Assembly (NCBI GenBank): GCA_964460465.1
Contig: CAYWSB010000005.1
Coordinates: 7,733 to 71,732 of the forward strand
Length of the DNA: 64,000 nt
Source of the DNA: SLRI01 sp964460465
GTDB taxonomy: Bacteria > Pseudomonadota > Alphaproteobacteria > Geminicoccales > Geminicoccaceae
Reading direction: 5' to 3'
In this document: positions 52,520 to 60,921 of the stretch, in pieces
How the letters are laid out: every line of letters starts with the position of its first letter
Numbering within the stretch: the first letter of the stretch is position 1
Notes under the pieces: generated by a model
Seen by the model: only the letters and a program-made list of their open reading frames with translations
Database searches by the model: none
Told to the model about the DNA's origin: nothing
Position numbers and translations under genes: made by a program

Positions 52520-54710
52520 TGCGATCGTCCCCCGGCTGCCGCTCGCCCTGGGCCCGGCTGTCGTGCGGCCGGAGCGGCACGGCGGTGGCGGCCGGGCGGC
52601 CGGCGATGACGATGAGCGTGATGTCGTCGGATTGCGGCGCGCCGGCGCAGAACCGCTGGACCCGGTTCAAGATGGTCTCGAGCAGGACCTGGGCACTGCC
52701 ATTTTCAGTGTCGGTCGCGGGCGATGCCAGGAGATCCGCAAGCCGGTCGTCGCCGAACATCTTCCCGGCCGGATCGAAGGCCTCGGTCACCCCGTCGGTG
52801 TAGAGCAGCAAGGTCTGCCCGGTGGTTAGCGTCACCGCGCGCTCGGCGAAGCTCTGCTGGTCGAAGACGGCGAGCGCCATGCCGCCGGTCGGCGGCAGCG
52901 CCTCCACCGGTACCCCCGGGCTCGCGAGGAACGGGTGGTTGTGCCCGGCATTGGCGTAGGTGAAGCGGCCGGTGCGGCTGTCGAGTTCGGCGTAGAAGAG
53001 GGTGACGAACATCGTCTCCTCGTTGTCGCCGCAGAGAAACTCGTTCAGGCGGGCCAGGGTCTTGCCGGGGCCCGCACCCTCGAGGGCGATGGCCTTGAGC
53101 AGGGTGCGCGCGATCAGCATGAAGAAGGCGGCCGGAATGCCCTTGCCGGAGACGTCGGCGACGGCGACCCCGACCCGATGCTGGTCGACCTGGAAGATGT
53201 CGTAGAAGTCGCCGCCGACCTCGCGGGCGGGCTGCATCATCGCCGCGATCTCGAACCCGGGCGTGGACGGGAAGCGGCGCGGCAGCACGTTCTGCTGCAT
53301 CTGCCGGGCGATGTCGAGCTCCTGCTCGAGGCTGATCAGCCGGGTCTTCATCTCGAGCGCTTCGCGCAGCTCGTCGATGAGCTCGGACAGCGCCCGCTGC
53401 TGGCTCCGCACCCGGGCCGTCATCCGTTCCAGCGCCACGCCGATCAGACCCAGCTGGTCGCTGAAGCGGGTGTCGCCCTCGCCCAGCGTCTGGGCGTCGC
53501 CGGTCGAGGCGGCCTCGATCTGGCGCAGATCCTCGAGGGCAGAAGCCTGCGCCTCCTCGTCCAGCGTCTCCGAGAGGGTCGTCATCTGTCGCCGGATGAA
53601 GCGCGCCTGGCGTCGCCGCCGCCGCTCCTCGAGATCGGCCCGGCGCTCGAGCTCGAGCGCGTTCTGCCGGAACACCTCGATCGCCCGGCTGATGTCGCCG
53701 ATCTCGTCGTCGCCGGAGGTCAGCTCGGCGTAGTGGTCGGTGCGGCCCGCGGCGAGCTGGCGGAGCGCGTCGACCGCCTCGTCCAGGGGCTCGAAGGCGC
53801 GGCGCAGGTAGAGCCAAAGGAGCACCAGCGGCACCACGCCCAACAGAGCCACGCCCAGCAGCCAGGCGAGATCGGTGAACCGGCGCGCCTCGGCGGTCCG
53901 GCTCACGTCCTCCACGACCACGAGGGTGGCGCTCCGGCCACCGCCGACATCGACGGCGAGCACAGAGGCGAAGGCGTAGCGGCCGGACTCCGTGGCCTGC
54001 TCGCGCAGCATCGGGCGGGTGTGGTCGAAGTCCGCGGGCAGGATGGCGGCCAGATCGCTGTCCAGGCCAGCGCCGAGCGAGCCCGCCGTCTGCCGCACCG
54101 GATGACCGGCGCGGTCGAGGAGGAGGACGCGGCCGTCGCGGGCCCGCGCCATCGCATCGATCGCCGGGGCCAGGTCGACCACGAGGACCAGCGTGCCGAC
54201 CCGCGTCGCGGCGCCCTCGCGGCCGGGCTGCGACAGCGGCACGACCGCGAGGCCGCGCAGGGTCCCGGCGCCGATCCGGGTGCCGACCAGCCGATCCTCG
54301 GCCTGCAGCGGCAGGGGCTCGCCCTGGCCGAGGAGGTGTTCGGCCAGATAGCCGCGATTCGTCGAGAACAGCAGCCCGCCGTCGGCGGCGAAGAGGTCGA
54401 CGCGCAGCAGCTCGACCCCTTCGCCCATGCGGCGGGTCAGCGGGGCCTCCAGACCGGCCAGCAGCGAGGCGTTGCGTGCGGCCACCGCTGCCAGCACCCC
54501 GGTCGACTCCAGCCGCGCCTCCAGCACCGCGGTGGCCCGCTCGATGGCGCTGGTGCCGTATGCCTGCCAGCTCTGCGCCAGGCTCTCGAGGCGCAGCGTG
54601 TCCCGCTCGGCCCGGCCGAGCTGGTCCCTGAGCCAGGCGCCATAGACGAACAGGCCGATCACCAGCAGCAGGATCGCCATGGCGATCAGGAGGATCCGGG
54701 TGCGCAGCAT
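52509..54710 (-). CDS. Membrane sensor with HAMP and PP2C (RsbU/SpoIIE-type) phosphatase domain
   Basis: A 733-residue protein: membrane helix at 5-24, periplasmic sensor (25-278), second helix (280-302), HAMP (303-355), coiled coil (355-475) and a PP2C-type phosphatase (478-705). All phosphatase signatures are present: EVGGDFYD with metal Asp501, VADVSGKGIPAA with Asp519, ANAGHNHPFL, LLYTDGVTEA with Asp639 and QSDDITLIVI. It should dephosphorylate the STAS protein when the periplasmic domain is stimulated. The start overlaps the preceding stop as TGATG. It is the clear RsbU-like member of the operon. Confidence 0.93.
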   Translation of the reverse strand: MLRTRILLIAMAILLLVIGLFVYGAWLRDQLGRAERDTLRLESLAQSWQAYGTSAIERATAVLEARLESTGVLAAVAARNASLLAGLEAPLTRRMGEGVELLRVDLFAADGGLLFSTNRGYLAEHLLGQGEPLPLQAEDRLVGTRIGAGTLRGLAVVPLSQPGREGAATRVGTLVLVVDLAPAIDAMARARDGRVLLLDRAGHPVRQTAGSLGAGLDSDLAAILPADFDHTRPMLREQATESGRYAFASVLAVDVGGGRSATLVVVEDVSRTAEARRFTDLAWLLGVALLGVVPLVLLWLYLRRAFEPLDEAVDALRQLAAGRTDHYAELTSGDDEIGDISRAIEVFRQNALELERRADLEERRRRRQARFIRRQMTTLSETLDEEAQASALEDLRQIEAASTGDAQTLGEGDTRFSDQLGLIGVALERMTARVRSQQRALSELIDELREALEMKTRLISLEQELDIARQMQQNVLPRRFPSTPGFEIAAMMQPAREVGGDFYDIFQVDQHRVGVAVADVSGKGIPAAFFMLIARTLLKAIALEGAGPGKTLARLNEFLCGDNEETMFVTLFYAELDSRTGRFTYANAGHNHPFLASPGVPVEALPPTGGMALAVFDQQSFAERAVTLTTGQTLLLYTDGVTEAFDPAGKMFGDDRLADLLASPATDTENGSAQVLLETILNRVQRFCAGAPQSDDITLIVIAGRPAATAVPLRPHDSRAQGERQPGDDRSAA

Positions 54711-56176
54711 CAGGCCCGTGCCTCCGGGCGCGGGCGGCGCGGCGCGAACAACTGCCGGCGGACGACGCGCTCGCTGTTGCTGGCGACCACGGCAAGGGCG
54801 AGCAGCGCCAGCTGCAGCCAGGGCAGGATCGCCAGCCGCTCCTCGTGGATCAGCGACAGCGCCAGTAGGGCGCCGGTGGCGAGCCCGGCGAGGCCGCGGG
54901 CGAGCAGCCAGCCCGTGGGCGACACGTCGTCGGCGGCCGCCACGTGCAGCCAGCCCGCGACCAGGGTCAGGGCGAGGCTGCCGGCGAGCACGCTCTGGTC
55001 CGGCAGGGGCAGGGCGCTGCCCATGGAGGCCACGGTGGCGATGCCGAGCCCGGCGAGCACCAGCAGCCAGCCCGGACGGCGGAGGAGCAAGGCGAGCAGG
55101 CTGCCGGCGATCGCACCGACGGCCGCCGGCAGCCAGGCCTGGGTCGGCGGCGGCAACGGCACGGGCCAGACGAACGGTGCCGCGGCGGTGCCGAGCCCGA
55201 GCACCGCCGCGGCCGAGAGGAGGACGACGGCGGCATGGACATCGCTCGGCCGCCGATCGGCGCGGGCCTCGGGCGTGCCGACCAGCGGCGCCAGTGGTGG
55301 CTTGTCGAAGGCCGCCGCGTGCTCGCGCACCGCCCGGGCGATCGCCTGGTCGAACACCGCGCGCTCGGCCTCGCTCGCGCGCATCGTCACCCGCTCCGCC
55401 CGATCCTTGAGGCGGTGGAAGATGCCGTTGACCAGCCGCATCGCCCTGCCGATCTCGCTGCGGTCGTGGCGCACGGACCAGAGCAGCCGCCGCCCGTCGA
55501 CCAGCCGCGCCATCATGCGCCGCAGCCGCCGCCACGGCTCCTCGAGGGCACTCGCGGCCGTCCAGGCCACGAGTTCCAGGAGCAGGACGAGGACGGCGAT
55601 GGCGACGGGTGCAAGGCCAAGCAGGCGCTCCAGGAGCGCCTCCTGGATCTGTCGCCCCTGCACCGCCACGACCACGAACCCGGCATGGCGATCCTGGTCG
55701 AAGAGCGGTGCCGGCGTGATCGAGAAGCCGTTCACCGTCACCGTGCGCAGCGGCTGGTCGGGATGGCTGGCGACGCTGGCGGCGAGGGTGCGAACGGCCT
55801 CGGTATTGAGGAGCGGGTCCAGCCGGGCCCGCCCGATGCCGCCGTAATGCAGGCGCACGAGGTTGGCATCGGTGATGGCCACGAAGCGGATATCGAGATC
55901 GGCCTGCGCACCACTCTCGAGGTAGTCGTAGGCGCCGGGCAGCACGTCGAGCGGGATGCCGAGGTCGAGCGCCAGCTCGACGTCGCTGCGGACGATCCGT
56001 GCGTGCGTCCGGGCCTTGCCCTCGAGGGCCGCCACCAGCTCCCGCTCGGCCTCGCCGAGGGCGGCCCAGAGCACCCCGAAGGCGACCGCCGAGGCAAGGG
56101 CCAGCGTCGCCAGCAGCAGCCCGATCCGGGTCCGCCAGGCCAGGGCCGGCGCGCGGCTGTCGCCCGCCATCGTCAC
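54710..56176 (-). CDS. Multi-helix membrane sensor protein
   Basis: A 488-residue protein I cannot assign to a named family. Helix 1 (about 17-40) and helix 2 (about 188-210) bracket a periplasmic domain containing LALDLGIPLDVLPGAYDYL and IRFVAITDANLVRLHYGG, a Cache-like pattern seen in other products of this operon. A HAMP-like and coiled segment (212-290) follows, then about five to six helices (312-470) of unknown role. There is no kinase, phosphatase or cyclase motif, so it may pass its signal to a neighbour. Start GTG at 56176 (GTGA overlap) or ATG at 56170. The stop overlaps the phosphatase start. Confidence 0.75.
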   Translation of the reverse strand: MTMAGDSRAPALAWRTRIGLLLATLALASAVAFGVLWAALGEAERELVAALEGKARTHARIVRSDVELALDLGIPLDVLPGAYDYLESGAQADLDIRFVAITDANLVRLHYGGIGRARLDPLLNTEAVRTLAASVASHPDQPLRTVTVNGFSITPAPLFDQDRHAGFVVVAVQGRQIQEALLERLLGLAPVAIAVLVLLLELVAWTAASALEEPWRRLRRMMARLVDGRRLLWSVRHDRSEIGRAMRLVNGIFHRLKDRAERVTMRASEAERAVFDQAIARAVREHAAAFDKPPLAPLVGTPEARADRRPSDVHAAVVLLSAAAVLGLGTAAAPFVWPVPLPPPTQAWLPAAVGAIAGSLLALLLRRPGWLLVLAGLGIATVASMGSALPLPDQSVLAGSLALTLVAGWLHVAAADDVSPTGWLLARGLAGLATGALLALSLIHEERLAILPWLQLALLALAVVASNSERVVRRQLFAPRRPRPEARA

Positions 56177-56958
56177 GCCGCCTCGTCGAGCAGGTCGACG
56201 GCATCGGCATGGGCGCGCAGCTCGTGCTCGCGGGCATCGACCGCACTGCTGAAGCGCTCGAGGGCCCGCGCCATGCTCGCCGGCAGGCCGGCCGGCAGCG
56301 CCGGCGGTGGCTGGCTCGTGCCGATGCCGACATAGAGGGCCGCGATGTGCCGCTCGATGCGCTGCGCCACGCGGCGCGCCCGCCAGGGAAACCAGAAGGC
56401 GGCGCTCGCGGCCGCCAGCAGGCCGGCGACGGCGACGCCAGCGGTCGCGAGGGCGACCTTGGCGATGTAGGCGCGGCGCGGCTGGTCGAGGGCGCGCGGG
56501 CCCAGCCGTGCGGTGACGTAGCCGGCGGGGCCGCCGAACAGGCTCCGGATCGGTCGCACCACCAGCTGGCGCTCGCCGTGTTGGCCCACGACGGCGGCCG
56601 CCGGCGCGACCAGCGAGTCGAGCGGGACCACCTCGCCGATTTCCGCCGGGTTGCTGCTGGCGACGATACGCCCGCCGCTGTCCAGGACGGCGATCACCTC
56701 CTCGGCCGCCAGGTTGGCGCGAAGGTTGCGGACGGCGCGGTCCTGCAGCTGCGGCCGATCCAGCTCGAGCCCTGCGGCGATGCCGGCGTCCATCACCCGG
56801 CCGGTCTCGGCCACGAGCATCTCGAGCCGCGCCTCGAGCGCCCGCTCGAGCTCGCGATCGAAGACGTGATAGGCCACCGCGGCGGCCGCCAGGGCGGCGC
56901 CGATGACGGCGATCGCCAGGGTCACGAACAACTGCAGCCTGAGCCCGCCGGCGGCCAC
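56173..56958 (-). CDS. Membrane-bound sensor protein, single periplasmic domain
   Basis: A 261-residue protein with an N-terminal helix (about 8-30), a periplasmic domain of about 130 residues (AGIAAGLELDRPQLQDRAV, then VIAVLDSGGRIVASSNPAEIG) and a second helix (about 170-195), with a short cytoplasmic tail of coiled type. There is no output domain. The periplasmic pattern is Cache-like and similar to those of the neighbouring gene products. Start: the GTG at 56958 lies just after the upstream stop; a TTG at 56976 is the alternative, and neither has a good Shine-Dalgarno. The stop overlaps the next start as GTGA. Confidence 0.72.
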   Translation of the reverse strand: MAAGGLRLQLFVTLAIAVIGAALAAAAVAYHVFDRELERALEARLEMLVAETGRVMDAGIAAGLELDRPQLQDRAVRNLRANLAAEEVIAVLDSGGRIVASSNPAEIGEVVPLDSLVAPAAAVVGQHGERQLVVRPIRSLFGGPAGYVTARLGPRALDQPRRAYIAKVALATAGVAVAGLLAAASAAFWFPWRARRVAQRIERHIAALYVGIGTSQPPPALPAGLPASMARALERFSSAVDAREHELRAHADAVDLLDEAA

Positions 56959-56959
56959 G

Positions 56960-57985
56960 TCAGACGAACTCGGCAATCGCCAGCATCGACAGCGGCGGGT
57001 AGAACCTGAGCTGGTGCGCGGTCGCCATGTTCACGATCAGCGAGAACCGGTCGAGGTTGCGGATCGGCAGCTCCGCCGGTGATCTGCCGTCGATCAGGAT
57101 CTGCTCCGCCAGGTAGCCCACATATTGGCCGACATTGTAGTAGCGGCTGACCAGGCCGACGAGGCCGTGGCTGGCCCGGATGAAGTTCTCGGCCCCGGCG
57201 AAGCTCGGCAGGCCGACATCGCGGGCCGAGCTGGTCAGCACGTCGCGATTGACGTTGAGGAAGCTGTCGGGCGGGATGTAGAGCCAGTCCGCCCCTTCGT
57301 CCTTCAGCCGCCGGACCTCGCCGGGCAGGGCGGCGAGGTTCGGCGCACCGGCGGGATCGAGCGGAATGTCGAGGGCCGCGGTGCGGAAGCCCTGCCTCTC
57401 CCCCTCGGCCGTCACCGCCTCGACGGTCAGGCGCGAGTTCGCCTCGAGCGCGTTGTAGACCATGCCGACCTTGCCGACCGGGCCGTAGGAGCTCATCGTC
57501 CGCAGCTGGGTCTCGACCGGCACCAGGTAGAGCGCACCGGTGAGGTTGTCCCGCGGCTGGTCGTAGTCGAGCACGAGGCCACCCTCCACCGGCGTGCTGA
57601 CGATGTTGAACACGCTCGGGATGTCGGTGATGTGCCGTTCGGGGTCGACCTCGCCGAGCTTGCCGAACACGGTCAGCGCCGTGGTCGTCCCCCAGGTGTA
57701 GACGAGGTCCGGGCGGATGCGCTTGGCCTCGGCGACGAAGTCCGGGATCGCGGCCGCCGTCTGGTTGCAGTCGCGGACAACGAAGTCGATCGGGAGGTTG
57801 CGGCGCTCCAGATAGTCGCGAAAGCCCTGGCTCGCGTCCTCCCAGCCCCGCCAGGTGATCATGTAGATCGTGTAGCGCCGGTCGGACTGGGCCCGGCCCG
57901 GCCTCGGGGCAGCGACCGCGCCGGCGGCGCCCAAGCCCGCGGCGCCCAGCCCGGCCAGCAGGGAACGACGTGAGGTCCACTGCAT
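56960..57985 (-). CDS. Orphan ABC-type substrate-binding protein (ABC_sub_bind family)
   Basis: A 341-residue periplasmic binding protein. The twin-arginine-type signal SRRSLLAGLGAAGLGAAG ends near residue 33. The mature part fits the ABC_sub_bind (PF04392-like) group: VAEAKRIRPDLVYTWGTTTA, GPVGKVGMVYNALEANS and RRLKDEGADWLYIPPDSF. No ABC permease or ATPase is encoded nearby, and all neighbours are sensors, so it probably presents a ligand to the membrane sensors rather than to a transporter. AGGAGG lies five bases before the ATG at 57985. The start overlaps the upstream stop by one base (TGATG). Confidence 0.85.
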   Translation of the reverse strand: MQWTSRRSLLAGLGAAGLGAAGAVAAPRPGRAQSDRRYTIYMITWRGWEDASQGFRDYLERRNLPIDFVVRDCNQTAAAIPDFVAEAKRIRPDLVYTWGTTTALTVFGKLGEVDPERHITDIPSVFNIVSTPVEGGLVLDYDQPRDNLTGALYLVPVETQLRTMSSYGPVGKVGMVYNALEANSRLTVEAVTAEGERQGFRTAALDIPLDPAGAPNLAALPGEVRRLKDEGADWLYIPPDSFLNVNRDVLTSSARDVGLPSFAGAENFIRASHGLVGLVSRYYNVGQYVGYLAEQILIDGRSPAELPIRNLDRFSLIVNMATAHQLRFYPPLSMLAIAEFV

Positions 57986-60174
57986 CAACCCCTCCTCAAC
58001 GATTGCTCGTCCGTGGCCACTCTACCAGCTCTGGTCATCAGCAGCATCAGCAAGAGGAAGGCCAGGGCGGTGGCCAGGGAGAACAAGCCGATCGCCGCGA
58101 TCGCATCCGCGTGGCCGAGCCGCAGCACCAGCGCGGCGGCGAGGAGCGGCCCGATCACGCTGCCGACGCGCTCGGCCAGCCGGAGCAGGGCGGCGAGCCC
58201 GGTAGCGCCGTAGCGGCGGCTCTCGGCGGGGCAGAGATCCGGCAGCACGGCCAGCATCGGGGCCGCGGCCAAGCCCTGGGCGAAGCCGAAGAGGGCGATT
58301 GCCAGCGCCATGCCGAGCTCGGGCGAGAACAGCCCGGGCAGATAGAGCGCCGTTCCAGTCAGGAGCCCGCCGGCGCCGATCAGCACGATCCCGCCCGCCA
58401 GCCGGCCGTGCAGCCGCGCGCCCAGCTGCGTCCCGGCCAGCATCAGGAGGCCGTAGAGCATGATCATCCGCCCGATGGTCGGCTGCGAGACGTCGATCGA
58501 TGCGAGGTAGATGGGGGTCGAGTAGAAGAGGAACCCGGTGAGCGCGATCTTGGCCGGGATGGCGGCCAGGACCACGAGGACGAGGAAGCGCGGATTGGTG
58601 AAGGCCCGGAACTGGCCCGCTGTCGAGCCCGCCAGCGGCTGCGGCCGGCGGAGCTGCGGATCCTCCAGGTAGCGGGCCGCGAGCAATGCCGCCAAGGTGA
58701 CGAAGCCGGCCGAGATCAGGAACGTCGCGCGAAAGCCGAGGCGGTCGGCGAACACCGCACCGATCGCCGAGCCGCAGATCACCGCCGTGGTCACCGCCCC
58801 GACGAAGACCGCCATGTTGCGGGCCCGCAGCTTGGCGTCGCCGTGCGCCAGCTCGGCCAGGTACCCCTGGCAGGCGATGGTGACGAAGGCGTAGCCGACG
58901 GCCGAGAGCGAGCGCCAGATCAGCATGTCGAAGACGGTGATCGCCGCCGCCGTGCCGAGATAGCCCAGCACCGCCGGCACCGCCCCCATCAGGAAAATGG
59001 AGCGGCTGCCGAAGCGGGCGACGAGGCTGGCGCCGAAGGGGGTGGCGAGCGCTATGACCGCCATGAAGACGATGATCGGCAGGCCGATCACCACCTCGGG
59101 GGTCAGGAGCACCGCAAGGCCGAGCCGCTCGAGCACTGCGCCGAGCTCGCCGAGCTCGGCGATCGGCCGGAAGATGCTCTGGGCATAGAGCGGCAGGAAC
59201 GAGCGCGACAGCTCCTCGGCGAAGACGAACAGGAAGAGCGTGAAGCGGGCATTGGCCCGACTCTCCACCGGCCGGTCCGTCTCGGTCGCCACCCGCGGCC
59301 GCAGCCGCCGGCGCAGCGCCTCGGCCCGCGCCGCGAGGTCGGCCGGCACGGCCTGCAGCCTGGCCAGCTTGGCGTCCAGCCCGTCCAGCCGCTCGAGGAT
59401 GCGCCGGCCGGTGTCGTCGACCGCGCCGAGGAGGCCGCCGACCTCGTCGGCGGCTCGCCGGTGGATCCCACCCGTCGTCCATTCGCCCTGGGTCGCCCGC
59501 GCGATGGCACGGTCGATCAGCTTCAACGGCGTGGTCATCGTCCGGTCGATGACGAAGACCAGGAGCTCGAAAGTCACGAGCAGCGACACGACGAGGACCA
59601 CCACGATGTCCCAGCGGATGTCGGCGATCTGCCGCTCGGCGTAGCTCCGGTCCATGCCGACATGGACCAGCGCGTAGGCCTGGCCTGGCCCGCCGACATG
59701 GATCGAGGTGCGCCGCGCCTCGTTCTCGTTGACGGTGACGGTGCGCCGGCTCGCGGTCGGCGCCTCGGCGTCGCGCGGCAGGGCACGGAGCGCCGCCGCC
59801 GCCGGGCCCACGGCGGCCAGGAGCTGCCCGTCGCCGGCGCTGACGCCGAGAAACACGAGCGCCGGGTGCTCGCCGAGATAGCCGTCGAGAAAGCTCTCGA
59901 CGCCGGCAAGATCGGTGACCCGGATGCCGAGGCGGGCGGCCCGGTCGAGGTCGCTGGCGAGCCGCTCCGCGATGATCTCGGCATCGCGGTCGAACTCGGG
60001 CAGCAGCAGCTGGTCGAAGGCGTTGAGTGCCCGCTGCGAGACCCAGAGGGCCGAGCCGATGAGGATGAGGAGGACCAGCAGCAGGAGGCCGCCGATCACC
60101 CGCCCCCCGGTCTCGCTGTCGAGCAGCGTCGGTGCCGGCTCGCCATAGTCCCCGGGCTCCAGCCGCGTGCTCAT
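57985..60174 (-). CDS. Periplasmic sensor/HAMP domain fused to an MFS transporter
   Basis: A 729-residue fusion. Helix 1 (about 27-46) is followed by a Cache-like periplasmic domain (AARLGIRVTDLAGVESFLDG, then LVFLGVSAGDGQLLAAVG), helix 2 (about 205-228), a HAMP-type segment (228-285) and a full major-facilitator unit of about twelve helices (310-720). The MFS part has no catalytic output motif. The reading frame is uninterrupted through the junction near residue 300, so it is a single gene. It might be a transporter gated by a periplasmic signal, or a transporter-derived sensor. Coupled on both sides (ATGA upstream, TGATG downstream). Confidence 0.85.
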   Translation of the reverse strand: MSTRLEPGDYGEPAPTLLDSETGGRVIGGLLLLVLLILIGSALWVSQRALNAFDQLLLPEFDRDAEIIAERLASDLDRAARLGIRVTDLAGVESFLDGYLGEHPALVFLGVSAGDGQLLAAVGPAAAALRALPRDAEAPTASRRTVTVNENEARRTSIHVGGPGQAYALVHVGMDRSYAERQIADIRWDIVVVLVVSLLVTFELLVFVIDRTMTTPLKLIDRAIARATQGEWTTGGIHRRAADEVGGLLGAVDDTGRRILERLDGLDAKLARLQAVPADLAARAEALRRRLRPRVATETDRPVESRANARFTLFLFVFAEELSRSFLPLYAQSIFRPIAELGELGAVLERLGLAVLLTPEVVIGLPIIVFMAVIALATPFGASLVARFGSRSIFLMGAVPAVLGYLGTAAAITVFDMLIWRSLSAVGYAFVTIACQGYLAELAHGDAKLRARNMAVFVGAVTTAVICGSAIGAVFADRLGFRATFLISAGFVTLAALLAARYLEDPQLRRPQPLAGSTAGQFRAFTNPRFLVLVVLAAIPAKIALTGFLFYSTPIYLASIDVSQPTIGRMIMLYGLLMLAGTQLGARLHGRLAGGIVLIGAGGLLTGTALYLPGLFSPELGMALAIALFGFAQGLAAAPMLAVLPDLCPAESRRYGATGLAALLRLAERVGSVIGPLLAAALVLRLGHADAIAAIGLFSLATALAFLLLMLLMTRAGRVATDEQSLRRG

Positions 60175-60905
60175 CGCCCGTCACCGTCCTGCAGGAACCA
60201 GTCGACCTCCGCCTCGACGGCATCGATCTCGCCGAGCGCTTCGGCGGCGGCCGCGGCGAGGGCGGTCGCCCGGCCGGTGGTGGGCAGGACGCCGCGCAGC
60301 GCTGCGTGCAGGGCGTCCGCGGCCTCGATCAGACGGCGGCGGACGTCGCGCAGGAGGCGCGTGGCACCGAGGATCACGATGCACACCCCGGCGAGAGTTG
60401 CGCCAGTGACGGCCAGCATCAGGGTCTCGCGGATCGCCTCGTCGCGCGCCTCGGCCTGTCGCGTCGAGCGGTAGACGACCACACCGCCGACCGCCTGGCC
60501 GAAATCGTTGACGATCGGCCGGCTGGTGAACTTCTCGGTCGGCGCCGGCCCGCTGCCACCGGGGATCTCGAGCTGGCCGCGGGTCCAGTCCCGGGCACGC
60601 CCGGCGGTCGTGTAGAGCACCATGCCGTCGGCATCGAACACCTCGATCCGGGTGATCGCCGGGTCCAGGCGTGCCTGACGCTCGAGGATGGCAGTGGCGT
60701 TGTCGATCTGCTCGAGCGGCAGGCCCAGATTGAGCGTCTGCTCGAAGGCGGTGGTGATGTCGCGGGTGACGAAGCCGTAGCGGCTGTCCTCGAGGCTCTC
60801 CATCACCTGGTTGAACTTCAGGAAGTTGAGGCCGGCGGTGACCGCCACGGACAGCAGGAGCACCAGGGAGACGGCAAGGCTCAGACGAAACGATACCGGC
60901 AGCAC
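60171..60905 (-). CDS. Membrane-bound Cache-like sensor protein
   Basis: A 244-residue protein: helix 1 (about 6-26), a periplasmic domain (TLNLGLPLEQIDNATAILE, then ITRIEVFDADGMVLYTTAG), helix 2 (about 168-190) and a short helical cytoplasmic tail ending LGEIDAVEAEVDWFLQDG. There is no output domain. Start GTG at 60905 with GGAGGA six bases upstream; a longer frame to 61049 would overlap the formyltransferase-like gene and is rejected. The tail may contact the sensor-MFS protein, whose gene is coupled by ATGA. Confidence 0.78.
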   Translation of the reverse strand: MLPVSFRLSLAVSLVLLLSVAVTAGLNFLKFNQVMESLEDSRYGFVTRDITTAFEQTLNLGLPLEQIDNATAILERQARLDPAITRIEVFDADGMVLYTTAGRARDWTRGQLEIPGGSGPAPTEKFTSRPIVNDFGQAVGGVVVYRSTRQAEARDEAIRETLMLAVTGATLAGVCIVILGATRLLRDVRRRLIEAADALHAALRGVLPTTGRATALAAAAAEALGEIDAVEAEVDWFLQDGDGR

Positions 60906-60911
60906 CCTAGG

Positions 60912-60917
60912 TCCTCC
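60912..60917 (-). promoter_or_regulatory. Ribosome binding site fixing a GTG start
   Basis: GGAGGA on the minus strand, six bases before the GTG at 60905. It separates translation of the sensor gene from the formyltransferase-like gene ending at 60922. Confidence 0.6.
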
Positions 60918-60921
60918 GAGC

